A stretch of DNA of 64,000 nt, taken from assembly GCA_900073065.1 (NCBI GenBank), contig FJOG01000013.1:121667-185666 (forward strand), in the 5' to 3' direction. The notes beneath the pieces are model-generated. The model was not told the DNA's origin. It was given only the letters and a program-made list of their open reading frames with translations, and did no database searches. The first letter of the stretch is position 1; each line of letters starts with the position of its first letter. This DNA is from Phialocephala subalpina (lineage: Eukaryota; Ascomycota; Leotiomycetes; Helotiales; Mollisiaceae). Positions 22,908 to 34,821 of the stretch are shown piece by piece. A program made the translations under genes and the position numbers.

Positions 22908-24666
22908 TTAGTAGAGAATCCGTGTCATGATGCGAGCTGTTACAATCAGCACTGAGCGGTGAGTTGGGGTTGGTGGCAAAACTTACAGGACAATGCCTCC
23001 AAATTGTCAAAGATCTCCCTGATGTCTGTGGTGTTGACATCGCTGATATCTGCCATTAAATAGGCAACATCTCCCTTGTTATCAGTGATTTGCTTGTCAA
23101 CATTGTGGTCTCCAAGGATTTCATTGACTATGATCGAAGGTCAGTATGACTGGCCATCTCGAAGGACTCCGGGGCAAGAGATACCTTTTCTAAGAACACC
23201 AGGCACATTGTGATGGATGTAAATGACCTATAGCAGTTAGTATCAATACTGTTTCTGCAGGAGTCTTTGGTCTTACTCTGGCATGATTTTGCTCGTCTGA
23301 AGTGAGGGATCGAAGGTTGACTTCGGGGAGATTGACAGCTCCAAGAGTGACACCAGAATTGACATATCTCACCAGCGCATCGCTAACTACAAGGTGTTAG
23401 TAAGTTTACAAAAAACTGCCGAGACAATCGCTATACCTTCTACACCAATAGCACGTTGAGCCTCCTCAGTGCTACCTCCAATGTGTGGTGTAAGAATGAT
23501 GTTCTTCAAGCTGCGGAGATCTTCCGCCCAGGAGTTGAGGTCGTTGGTGAAATAATCGCCGTTTCCACCTGGCTCACTGGGGTAGACATCCAATGCAGCA
23601 CCAGCAATCTTACCATTACGCATGGCGTTAATCAAGGCTGGAATGTCGACAACAGTTCCTCGACTAGCGTTGATCAGATAGCTCCCTTCCTTCATCTGCT
23701 CAAACTGAGGTGCTGCAATCATGTTTTTGGTCTCGAGGAGCTCAGGTACGTGGCAGGTCACGAAGTCCGCCTGGTTGAGCAGAGCTTGTAGTGTAGGAAC
23801 CTGTCTTGCTGTACCGAGTGCCATCAGGTTGAGCACATCGTAGTAGATCACTGTCATGCCCATTGCCTCTGCCAGGACAGATAATTGAGAGCCAATATGG
23901 CCATAACCGATTATACCTTTGACATCTGTCAGTACTAGGGTAGAACTTGCAACACTCTGCCGAGCGACGCACCTAGAGTCTTTCCACGGATTTCCCAGCA
24001 TTTATTGCTGACTTTGTTCCATGTTCCCTTGTGTAGTTCGTTTGACCTGTCGCCCAGCTGACGGGCGAGAGAAATAATCTCGCCGATGACAAGTTCTGCA
24101 ACACTTCTGGAGTTGGCGAAGGGAGAGTTGAAAACCGCAATTCCGTGGCTAGCAGCATATTCAAGGTCGACTTGGTTCGTTCCAATGCAGAAGCACCCCA
24201 CCACAATCAAGTTCTTTGCTTCACGAAGAACTCGTTCTGAGAGCTTGGTTTTTGATCGAATTCCGATGACATGTACATCTCTGTTGGAATTGTCAGTCAA
24301 CTTCTCGAAGTTTTAGACATCGACGCCGTACTTAATCTTCTGAATGAGCTCTGCTTCTGGTAATGACGTCTTCAATGCCTCTACATGGTACCCTTGCTCC
24401 CGTAGCAACTCCTGTCCGCTCTGGTTGACATTCTCCAACAGAAGAATCTTGATATCTTCCGCGTTGAAGGGTTTCAAGATCTTGGGTGTCGTAGCAGTCC
24501 TGACAAGAGGTGCACCAAAGAAATTTGATGGGGAGTGATGGCTGAGAGGATTGTTGAACGTAGCTGTGGGAGAAGTTGAGACGGTCACATTGAGCGAGTT
24601 GCTGAGAGTTCTGGCAAGTCCATTGACTGTATCGACGGAAGGAATGTCCTTTGCAGCGGAGGCCAT
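22908..24666 (-). CDS. SER33: D-3-phosphoglycerate dehydrogenase (serine biosynthesis)
   Basis: It oxidises 3-phosphoglycerate to 3-phosphohydroxypyruvate with NAD, the first step of serine synthesis from glycolysis. Seven exons (24666-24332, 24280-23973, 23916-23437, 23386-23277, 23227-23185, 23127-22987, 22936-22908) give 481 aa. A Ser/Thr-rich N-terminal extension precedes ILLLENVNQSGQELL. The substrate/NAD core has IGIRSKTKLSE, GIIGYGHIGSQLSVLAEAMG (Rossmann), INASRGTVVDIPAL, GAALDVYPSEP and the catalytic LTPHIGGSTEEAQ. The C-terminal ACT domain starts at VIYIHHNVPGVLRKVNEIL and ends at SSRIMTRILY. The ACT domain suggests feedback by serine. The final coding exon is only 29 nt including the stop. 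Confidence 0.94.
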
Positions 24667-25558
24667 CTTGTCTGTTATTGCTGTAAATAAAAACTTGAGA
24701 GTTCAAACCCAGAAACGAAAAATTGAAGAGATGTCGGTTTGTTTTATGACTCAGGACCGGGAGGCTTGCTTGATTCCTTCAATCGCGTAATTCGCACCCC
24801 ACCAAGAAGGCTGAGGAAAATTTCACACTCGTAGCCTCGTTTTATCGTAGCATGTGACACTAAAGAAGAGATTAGGCTAAAATACGGTGGTGACAAAGGC
24901 TGGGGACTTGAACCAATTGTACAGCTGCATTCGCAAAATTCACCTCATAGATATTTATAATTTATACTCTTTACAGCTTAGCCTGCATGATTATCTAAAG
25001 AGGAGTGGCACTTTACCGAAACACGCTAATCCCCTAACGCGTTCTCGCCTTTGTTCGGCTTCGTTTCTGGGTTTCGGCGAGTATCAGATGCAGAGGGAAG
25101 GCTCCGAACGAGGAATGAGATTTTAATCACTTAAAAGAGGCACGGCATAGTCCTATCATCAAAGAACCAATGGCTGTCAGCATTAATCCGTAGTCCGGAT
25201 TCCGTCAAGTCCCGAGTCAGTTCACTCAACATGCATGTGGGACGATAATATTGCATAAACTTTTCGATTGACATCTACGGAGAACGCCTCGAGTATTTGC
25301 AGGAATCAAGTGATGCAGTACAAAGATGAAAGAGGACGAGCCTCGAGAGCTCGAGAGCTGATTAGTCTAGTAGAAAAAAAGCTTTCCTTCATGCATGTAG
25401 AAACACCAATGCGTTGTTACCCCAAAGGATTTTGCGCCAACATTCTTCCACGTGTAAATGCGGGGGCCGATTGTGATTGTGATTGGATTGGACAAGTCGA
25501 AGTGACAGGTCGTGAGATCTGAGTATCTGAGTATCTGGATAGAAGATAGGCAGGCTGT
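24667..25558. other. Intergenic region PGDH/NAP1
   Basis: This 892-bp region carries the promoter of the minus-strand dehydrogenase gene and the 3' end of NAP1. A/T-rich patches lie at 24930-24990. Short ORFs have no recognisable content. Confidence 0.5.
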
Positions 25559-26985
25559 TTAGCTTTGCTTGCACTCAGCGGCCTCCTGCTTTGGCTTCGC
25601 GGCATCGTCCTGTGAAGCGGTTAGCTAAGGATTCGACAAATATGTGTACGAGGGAGACCACTTACATCGTCATCAGACTCTTCCTCATCATCATGGTCCT
25701 CGCTAGCATCATCTTCCTCATCATCCTCGTCCTCGAAGTCACCCTCCTCCATGTCCTCGTCAAGCTCCTCAAATTGAAGGGCCTCGCCGGTGAACCAGTC
25801 GATAGCACGGGGGATGAGCTTCTCCTTGATGTCCTCGCCCAATTGATAATCAAGCTCAAGACGCTCCTCAATATCAGATGCAGCATCATCATCATCCTCG
25901 TCTGTTGGGGCCTTGGGAGGTGAGAAGAAGTTGAAGAACGACTCGGTTGGGACAGTCTTCTTGACGACACGGGTCTGCTTGGTGTCTAGTATCCACGTTA
26001 GATATGTTTCCACATATAAGCTTGAGACTTACTCTTGTTTCTTTGCTTCTTGCTCTCAACTCGGACAGTCAGATCCTTGCCGGTCTTCCAGTCGATCTTG
26101 TCACCCTCAGCATGGTCGTAGATGAAGTCTCCACCGTAGCCGCTCTCATTTTGGTAGAAGTAGGTCTTGGTGATTGTCTTGTTGGTGAAGAACTCATTCT
26201 CAGCGAACTCGAAGAGCAACTTGAAACCAGGCTTCTCAAGATACTCCATGCGAACGTCGGTCAGGTCCTTGAGAGCAGCCTCATCTCTATCGGTGATCAT
26301 CTCAGCGAGGGAGACTTGGTTCTTCATGGCAGAAAGCCAGAACTCGGGAATACCCTTAACATCGGATGGTTCCTCTGACTTCTCAACGGGCTCAGCTTCA
26401 TCTTGTTCTTCGTCCTCTTCGCCAGACTTGATCTCCTCAGCAGTGGGTTCAGCAACACCATTAATGATCTTGGCACGCTTCTGGTACAACGGGGTAAACT
26501 TGGCGAAGTATTTCTTCTCCAATTCCAAAACCTCCTCCTGGAATTCAGCCTCCAACTTTGAGTGCTCCTTTTGGACGCCCTTCAGACCTGCGACGCGACG
26601 GCGGACTGGTGCGGGGAGGGACTCGACGTAGCCAGAGGAGCGGCCAACAAGGGAACCGAGCTTTCCTTGAATCATTTGGACAAGCTTTGGGTTTTGTGCG
26701 AAGATGGATGCGGCAGCAGCTCGATCGAACTCCTCTAAGGGTGAATTAGTGACTTGCCGCAAAGTTTCGGTGAGGGGCAACAATTGACGACTTACCTTCC
26801 TTGATCGTGCCGACACCAGGTTGTTGCGCATGGGATGAGATGGGAGCGTTGTTCATGGGAGTATTTTGAGGAGTCCTGCAGATGATGAATATTAGTCCTT
26901 AAATATTTTGTTGATTGTGGGGGTTGTTCGCTGTTGTGGCTTACGGAGCGGTTTGGGAATTTTGTTTTCTCGGGATTTCAGACAT
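25559..26985 (-). CDS. NAP1: Nucleosome assembly protein 1
   Basis: Nap1 is an H2A-H2B chaperone shuttling between cytoplasm and nucleus. Five exons (26985-26945, 26875-26796, 26734-26033, 25985-25666, 25609-25559) give 397 aa. The long helix around [20 protein letters not shown] mediates dimerisation. The NAP fold follows ([68 protein letters not shown]), and then a very acidic tail. The protein ends CKQS, a CaaX-type prenylation motif as in animal and yeast NAP1, encoded on a separate 51-nt last exon, so intron retention there would change the C-terminus. It is head-to-head with YPK9 across 262 bp. Confidence 0.94.
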
Positions 26986-27247
26986 CTTGTCGGATAGGCG
27001 TCCAATAGAGACAGAAGCGTCGCTGATGGAATGTGATATTGAGAAAGTCTGGCAACAATCGTTCGTGACGTTGGTCAGGACAAAGAGTTGAAAAAGCAAG
27101 AACCAGGACGTAGACGTGTTGGGGAAAGACTGAGATCGCGCTAGTGGGCAATTTTTGGCCTGGTGGGAAGGAGGCGACAATCGATAACGAACTAGAGCGG
27201 TGGAGCGGAAGGCGGCGAACTAAAGTACCGACGTTTTACCATTTTCC
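26986..27247. promoter_or_regulatory. Divergent promoter NAP1/YPK9
   Basis: Only 262 bp separate two divergent start codons, so the two genes probably share a nucleosome-depleted promoter. No specific site is recognised. Confidence 0.5.
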
Positions 27248-30200
27248 ATGGCTAGAAGTCCTCAGGTCTCTTCGGACAATGCACCCGACATAGAGCTCTC
27301 TCCCTGGACACTGACAGGTGTCAGTCACTGCACAGAGATGGACGAATCCAACGGGATGCCCATCGTGGGCGGGCGGCGGAACAGGTCCAGGAGCAATGGC
27401 GCCGCAAATGGACGAACTGGGGCCATGTACAGAAGAGACTCCAATATGTCGACGTCGAGCTTCCTTGATGAGGTGGAGATGGCACAGGATGAGGTGTTCG
27501 CGGGTCCTATGGGAGAGAGCGTTCCTACGAGTGTATCCTCCTTTGCACATCGAAGGGGCAGAGCCGACTCGACGACCAGCTTTACATACTACCAGGACGA
27601 AGACGAGCCTTTACCACCTTCCGAAGACGATAGTGCCATATTGGATGATGAATCCGAATTACACTTTGACGAGGGTGAGGATGATTCTGCAGATCTGGAA
27701 GCCGGGGAGCTATCAGGGATGCGTAGAAGCTCGTCCGGACTTTCACGAGCTTCGGTACATGACCGCTTGCTCAGAAGTGACAGTGCAAGAACAGAAGGGA
27801 GTACCTTGGGCCGTGGGCATAGAACAAGCCAGAAGATGTACATTGTTACGGAGGACCTCACTATTGTTGTAGCGGGATTTCGTACATCAGCAGTGGGGTT
27901 TGCTTTGTATACAACAATTTGTCTATGCACACTTGGACTTGGCTATCTCCTCTTTCGTTGGCTTCCTCGCTGGCAAGTGAACATCATTGGAGTCCCCTGT
28001 CTACTGAAGGAGTGTTCATGGGTTGTCATTGAGGTACGTGTTTTTTGGATATACCTTGCTGGTAGCATTTGCGAAATGATGAAAAGTTTGCACCACTGTG
28101 GTAATACTTACTGACTCCTACAGAACCAATGGGGAGAATTCGTCACTCAAGATGTAGAGTCTCAAGAATATGGAAGATCCTTATCTACTGTATTCGGCAC
28201 CTCCGAAAAGCGTTTCATACTGGCATACGACGAAGACGACGACCCTGTTCTGGATGACCTCAGAATCCTGGACTATCGCTACATGAGATTTGTTTTCCAC
28301 CCCCTCAAAGATAAGTTTATCTTAAGCAACAGCTGGAAGGACCCTGCCTGGACCAACGTAAAGACTATTCGAGCAGGCATTGATGGGGATGAAAAGGAGA
28401 ATCGAGAGCTTGTGTTTGGCAAGAATCTTATTGATATCAAGCAGAAGACAATCCCACAACTGCTTGTAGATGAGGTTCGTGATCCAGTCCTCGGTCTTTG
28501 AACTTTGCTTATAAGATTAGGCATTCCATCCGTTCTATGTCTTTCAAGTTGCGAGTTTGATCCTCTGGTCCCTCGATGAATATTACTACTATGCCGCATG
28601 CATTTTCTTGATCTCGGTGGTCAGCATAACCACGACACTCATAGAGACACGCTCAGTGAGTACAGGTCCATCATTAGTAGATGCAAGGATGCTAAGATAT
28701 GCAGACTATGCAAAGACTTCGAGAGATATCCAGATTCGAATGCGACGTGCGGGTTCTTCGGAACTCTTTCTGTAAGATATTCCATTAACTTTCTTTTTCA
28801 ATTACTTATGTATGCACAGGGCGTTATGTTCCTTCGAGCGAACTTGTTCCTGGAGATGTGTATGAAGTCACAGACCCTGCCCTCACGCAATTCCCTTGCG
28901 ACAGTATATTACTGGCCGGAGATTGCATCGTGAATGAGAGCATGCTTACTGGCGAGTCTGTACCTGTGTCGAAAGTCCCAGCAAGCAATGAATCCCTTCG
29001 TGCCCTGAATCTATCGGCATCATCAGTTGCACCAGAGCTTGCCAGGCATTTTCTCTTCTGCGGTACCAAGATCATTCGAGCAAGGCGTCCCCAGGACGAC
29101 AAAGATGATGAGGCTGTGGCGCTGGCTATGACCGTACGAACTGGCTTCAACACCACCAAGGGTGCACTCGTTCGGTCTATGCTCTTCCCCAAACCCTCTG
29201 GCTTCAAGTTCTACAGAGACTCATTTCGGTATATCTCTGTCATGGGAGGCATTGCTATGTTGGGCTTCGTGGCTTCATTCATCAATTTTGTCCGCTTGAA
29301 ACTCGAATGGCACTTGATCATAGTCAGGGCGCTCGACTTGATCACAATCGTGGTTCCTCCAGCTCTTCCAGCTACACTCACCATTGGGACCAACTTTGCA
29401 CTGTCTCGATTGAGAAAGAAGCAAATCTTCTGCATTAGCCCTCAGCGGGTCAATGTTGGAGGCAAACTTGATATTATTTGCTTCGACAAGACCGGAACAC
29501 TGACCGAGGATGGACTGGATGTTCTTGGACTTCGCGTAGCACAACGGCCTTCCAATCGGTTTAGCGAGATCCTGCCAGATGCTCTGTCTCTGCTTCCAGG
29601 TGCAGCTTACGAGCGCGATCCCACAATCGAATATGATGCCCACAAGGCGGCGTTGTATACGATGGCCACTTGCCACTCTTTGCGAGTTGTGGATGGTGAG
29701 CTTGTAGGAGATCCGCTTGACGTGAAGATGTTTGCCTTCACAGGCTGGTCATTCGAGGAAGGGGAGCAAAGAGGTGCCGATCCCGAGGATGAAGAGCAGG
29801 GTGGCCTCTCTCCATCCATTGCACGCCCACCTGCTGGCATGGAATACGACCTGGACGACAATGATACAGCGCCGAATTCGAGTGTAAGTCCATTCGGAAT
29901 TTTACCGAGCTAAACTAACATATCATACAGAGATCTCCCATAGAACTTGGTGTGCTGAAATCGTTCGAGTTTATATCACAATTGCGAAGAGCCAGTGTCA
30001 TCGTGAGAAATTTTGGCTCTCCGGGCTGTGACATCTACGTCAAGGGTGCCCCCGAGTGTATGAAGGACATCTGTAAAGCAGAGAGCTGTAAGATCATTAT
30101 CCTATGGACCTTAATTTTTGACCGCTCTCTCTGACTAGAATCATACAGTTCCCATCGATTACGAAGAGCTTCTAGCGTACTACACGCACCGAGGGTTCCG

Positions 30201-32101
30201 AGTCATCGCTTGTGCCACCAAGCATATTCCTAAGATGAATTGGGTCAAAGTTCAAAAGATGAAACGAGACGAAGCAGAATCAGGACTTGACTTCATCGGC
30301 TTCATCATTTTTGAAAACAAATTGAAGCCCAGCACAGCTGGTGTCTTGGATGAGCTTTCTCGGGCTGAAATTAGGAAGGTCATGTGTACCGGTGACAATA
30401 TTCTCACGGCGATCAGTGTTGCACGAGAATGCAGTCTAATTGACAAGACTGCACACTGTTTCGTGCCTCACTTCGCAGAAGGTATGGTTGACTTCTACAG
30501 GAAACGGCCAATTGCAGTCCTTTAGCTAACATATTGCAGGTAATTTCCAAGATCCTAAAGCACGTCTTACCTGGGAAAGCATTGACAACAACATTTTCAC
30601 TTTGGATGAGCATACTCTGACGGTACGTCCTTGATTTCCAGTTGAGCTTCGATCGCTGATTCCTTGTCCTCCAGCCATTACCACCACCTGCAGACGGAGA
30701 TGCATCTCTGCCATATGACATTACCAATTTGCGAAATTACTCTTTGGCAATTAGTGGTGATGTATTTCGCTGGATCATCGACTTCGCCGCTCCAGAAGTA
30801 TTGCAAAGGGTTCGTATCTCGTGGCCATTCCGCATTTATACACAAGCTCACAATTCCCAGATGCTTGTTTGTGGACAGGTGTTCGCTCGCATGTCTCCGG
30901 ATGAGAAACATGAACTTGTCGAGAAGCTTCAGAGCATTGACTACTGTTGTGGCTTCTGTGGCGATGGTGCTAACGATTGCGGTGCATTGAAAGCAGCAGA
31001 TGTCGGTATTTCTCTTTCGGAGGCTGAAGCTTCGGTTGCTGCACCGTTCACGAGCCGCGTGTTCGATATTACTTGTGTGCCCGAAGTCATAAGGTATGTA
31101 TTTCTCCTACTGCTGTCATGAATATTTATATTGACAGAATGCCATAGGGAGGGAAGAGCTGCGCTGGTCACCAGTTTCAGCTGCTTCAAATACATGAGTC
31201 TCTATTCGGCTATCCAATTCACATCCGTCAGCTTCCTCTATGCATCCGCATCCAATCTGGGTGACTTCCAGGTAAGCTCTGTTGTTTTGTATCTCCAATC
31301 GACGACTAATATTGGTTACAGTTTCTTTTCATCGACCTTCTCTTGATCCTTCCTATTGCCATCTTCAGTAAGTTTTGCTCTCTCGATTCCCTATAATCCA
31401 GCGCTTACATGGACACAGTGGGCTGGACTGGACCTTTCCCAGTGTTATGCCGCAAACGACCAACCGCAAATCTGGTATCACGAAAAGTGTTGACACCATT
31501 ACTTGGGCAAATTGCTATTTGCATACTGATCCAAGCCGTCGGGTTCGAGGCCGTCCAGAAGCAACCTTGGTAAGTTTAATGTGGAACATTCGTCTTCATC
31601 ATGACTGACATCATCTAGGTACTTGCCTCCTCACCTAGACAGGGAGAGGTCTAACATTATGAACTCCCAAAATACCACACTATTCTTAGTCTCCTGCTTT
31701 GAGTACATCCTTTCGGGAATAGTGATGAGCGTCGGGCCACCGTTCCGTCAATCGATGGCGCACAATTGTATGTCTCTCCGATTCACCTTAAATTTTGCTA
31801 ATGACTTCTAGTACCCTTTGTCGTCACGATAGTTGTGGCCCTACTCTTCACGTCGTACATGCTTTTCGACCCCTCGGAGTCATTTGCGAAATTCATGCAA
31901 TTGACCCCAATGAGCTGGGACTTCAAAACTTTCATTCTAGTCCTCGGCGCTGGATATATCGCTTTGGCATGGACCACCGAGAACTACGTATTTCCACGAC
32001 TTGCAAAATTTCTAGGCATGCTGAAGACCAGAATCTCGAGGATGCCGAAAAAAAGGAAGACGTACAAACTCATCTTGGAAGAGATGAAAGCATTCCAGTA
32101 G
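27248..32101 (+). CDS. YPK9: P5B-type ATPase (vacuolar polyamine/cation transporter)
   Basis: P5B ATPases (yeast Ypk9, human ATP13A2) reside in the vacuole/lysosome membrane and export polyamines to the cytosol. Fifteen exons (14 introns of 44-90 nt) give 1367 aa. A long acidic/Ser-rich N-terminus precedes the first hydrophobic hairpin ([19 protein letters not shown]). Core motifs: [11 protein letters not shown] (A domain), [18 protein letters not shown] in M4 (PPALP marks P5B, against PPELP in P5A), [17 protein letters not shown] with the phosphorylated Asp, VKGAPECM, and [19 protein letters not shown]. The usual C-terminal membrane helices follow. One intron (28772-28819) is 48 nt. Introns cluster in the 3' half. 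Confidence 0.94.
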
Positions 32102-32404
32102 TAATTTTTGTATATATAGATGATTTTCTCAATATGAGACGTCCAAAAACGATTGTATAATACATTCCGAGAATAATTCTCTCCGTCGTGCTGCAGTGAC
32201 GTAGTTCGTGAACCCCAAAATTGAGGTTGTCGAGGCATTGTACGGGTGACGGCAGGGACTTTCTGAGATGATACACTATCCGCGCTTTGATCTCAACTTC
32301 TCAAACGGTCAACACAACCTCTCAAATTTTAGTTCTCATATCTTCTTCTCTTTTTTATGTCAAAGTAAATATATACAGCGGACACATTCAGAGAAACCGC
32401 GATC
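32102..32404. other. Intergenic region YPK9/methyltransferase
   Basis: This 303 bp in tandem orientation should contain the YPK9 3' UTR and the methyltransferase promoter. The second half is T/C-rich. No gene is seen. Confidence 0.5.
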
Positions 32405-33636
32405 ATGGGTATTTTCACATCCACTGACTGCATATATCATGAACAGTAACTAATATCTCACAGACTGGATACTGGACGGGGGATACCTCCCGCAAGCTGT
32501 AATCCGAATTGGGATCCGGCGACAGCTCCAAGAACGCATCAGAATCATCAAGACGACTTCTCTCGAAGAAGCCTACGAGCGAAAGATGAAATACGTCGAG
32601 CTTCTCCGCAGTCGACCAATTGCCATTGAGACCGCTACTGCAAATGAGCAGCATTATGAAGTCGGTACTGGGGTCCTACAGGCTTGTCTTGGTCCTAGGA
32701 TGAAGTATTCTAGCTGCCTGTATCCGAAGGGGAGTGAGACGCTTGCTCAGGCTGAGATCGCAATGTTGGAGACGTATGTTCAGAAGGCGCAGTTGAAGGA
32801 TGGAATGAGTATTTTGGACCTTGGGTTAGTTTCGATTCCGAGTTTGTTTTATGTTTCGGCTTTGACTGATTTGTTTAAGATGTGGTTGGGGGTCTGGAGC
32901 CCTGTACTTTGCGGAGGTGCTTCCTAATTCCAAGGTCACGGCTTTCTCGAATTCGAGGACGCAGAAGATCTATATCGACAATAAGGCCAAGGAGAAGGGC
33001 CTCACTAACTTGAATGTCATCACTGGAAACGTCGCAGATTACGAGTTCAAAGGGGAAAGCTTCGATCGAGTGGTGTCCATTGAGGTATGTATCACATGAA
33101 TCTTACTAGATTCAGTTGCGCTGACCTTTTCAGATGTTCGAACACATGAAGAACTATGAGCTGCTTATGGCAAAGGTCTCAAGAGCCCTGAAGCCTTCTG
33201 GGAAGCTTTTCGTTCACATCTTCAGCCACAAAGACTCACCATATGACTTCGAGGATGGCTGGATGAGCACGCATTTCTTCTCTGGAGGAACAATGCCATC
33301 GGCAGATCTCTTGCTCTACTTCCAGGAAGACCTTAAGCTGAAAACCCAATGGTGGGTTTCCGGAAAGAACTATGCCAAGACCTGTGAGGTAAGTATCCTT
33401 CATCCACCTTGTCCGTGCCCCTCTCATTGTTGGTGTAGGACTGGCTATCCAAAATGAATGCAAGTAAGAAGGAGATATGGCCACATCTCACCGAGACGTA
33501 TGGCGAGAAGGATACTGCTATGTGGTTCTATCGATGGCAGATCTTCTACATGGCTTGTGCAGAGCTCTTTGCCTGGGAGGGTGGTGACACTTGGGGCGTA
33601 TCTCATTACTTGTTCGAAAAGCCTGCAAAGGCATAA
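32405..33636 (+). CDS. SAM-dependent methyltransferase of the cyclopropane-synthase/CNMT type
   Basis: The protein resembles the CFA-synthase/coclaurine-N-methyltransferase-like family found in plants, bacteria and fungi; its substrate cannot be deduced. Five exons (32405-32408, 32464-32824, 32880-33084, 33134-33388, 33439-33636) give 340 aa. Motifs: [34 protein letters not shown] motif [18 protein letters not shown] (rebuilt across intron 2), [29 protein letters not shown], and [15 protein letters not shown] near the end. The proposed first coding exon is ATGG only: the intron GTATTT...CTCACAG follows and joins to make [16 protein letters not shown]. The next in-frame ATG within exon 2 (32586) would cut off conserved residues. 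Confidence 0.85.
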
Positions 33637-34821
33637 AAAATCAATAGCCCATATATCTTCGACTCCATAGAAATACGATTGATTGCTCCCAGTATGTACA
33701 ATGCCTTGCCTTCAAGAGTGAATCCCTCCTTCGTTCCCAACCCGTCTATGTATTCGTATTTGGTGACAAACCCAGTTTCAAAGTTTTACTGGCGCATCGA
33801 GTCGATCTTGTCTTCGCATTTCGTGATTCAATGGTCCCAAGGGTGCTTCCATCCTAACAACGCAGGGCCTGTCAAAGTGTCAGAACGAATCAGGAAGCTG
33901 GAAGCAAGTGTTATATACCGTCTTTCTTCGCGCGATACATCAACTGCAATTGAAGTCAGCAATCGACTGATCTGCGAATCGGAATATATACACTCACGAA
34001 GAACCACATGCTTGCTCCAAGCATTTGTGAAGTGATGCGATAGAGAGGCCTGACCGGAGGAATTTGAACAGGGTGTTTGCCAGCCATGATCCTGTTCCTG
34101 TCAGCTATGGAGAAGGGCTGAGTATTGTCGTTACTGACGCGAAATGAAGCAGAGTTGCTTTAGTTGTCTTTCGATGATGGTGATCTTGTGAATGGAGGGG
34201 TGGAATGAGGAGTGGCGCGTGAATACTGAAGCTGAATTCGAGGTTCGCCGTCTTGAGGCCTGTACCGGAAGATATTTATTCCGAACCACCTAGTTTCGTA
34301 AGCAGATAATCGTCTACCCCTAGCAAATTTAAACACATTGCGAAGCAAACGGGACGACTCTTGAAAAGTACCTTTGCAACTACCTTTGCAGTGTAAATAA
34401 ATAGAGAGCGTCGTCACAAATGATCTCGGAAGAAGACTAAACACCGTTATCGACATGTTTTTCTGCAGATTGGTTCAGTTCTCAGTTGCGGTATATCTCC
34501 GATGACGACTCGAGAAAACCATGCATTGTCTAATAGCTAGCTAAGTGAAGAGAAAGGTCCTTCCTCACCAATCCACGAGTGCTAATTTCTCGACTATAAG
34601 CTAAATGATTTAAATTCCATTGCAAATTGAAAAGCAGCGCAAATTGGTGTTTTTGGCCCGCCAGAGACTCTCAACCTCTCCAGCCCGATAGCAGAAATCG
34701 ACACCATCGATTTGCCCTCCACCATGCAAGTAACGGAAATAACTTTTTGGCTCTCGCGCACTAGCAAGAAACAATGCCACAAGACACCCCTCCACCATAG
34801 TTCATCTTTCACCATCCACTC
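33637..34821. other. Intergenic region with no supported gene
   Basis: About 1.2 kb. Short overlapping ORFs on both strands (for example minus-strand 34160-34456) have no motif, no plausible splice pattern and mixed frames. Nothing else is seen. Confidence 0.5.
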
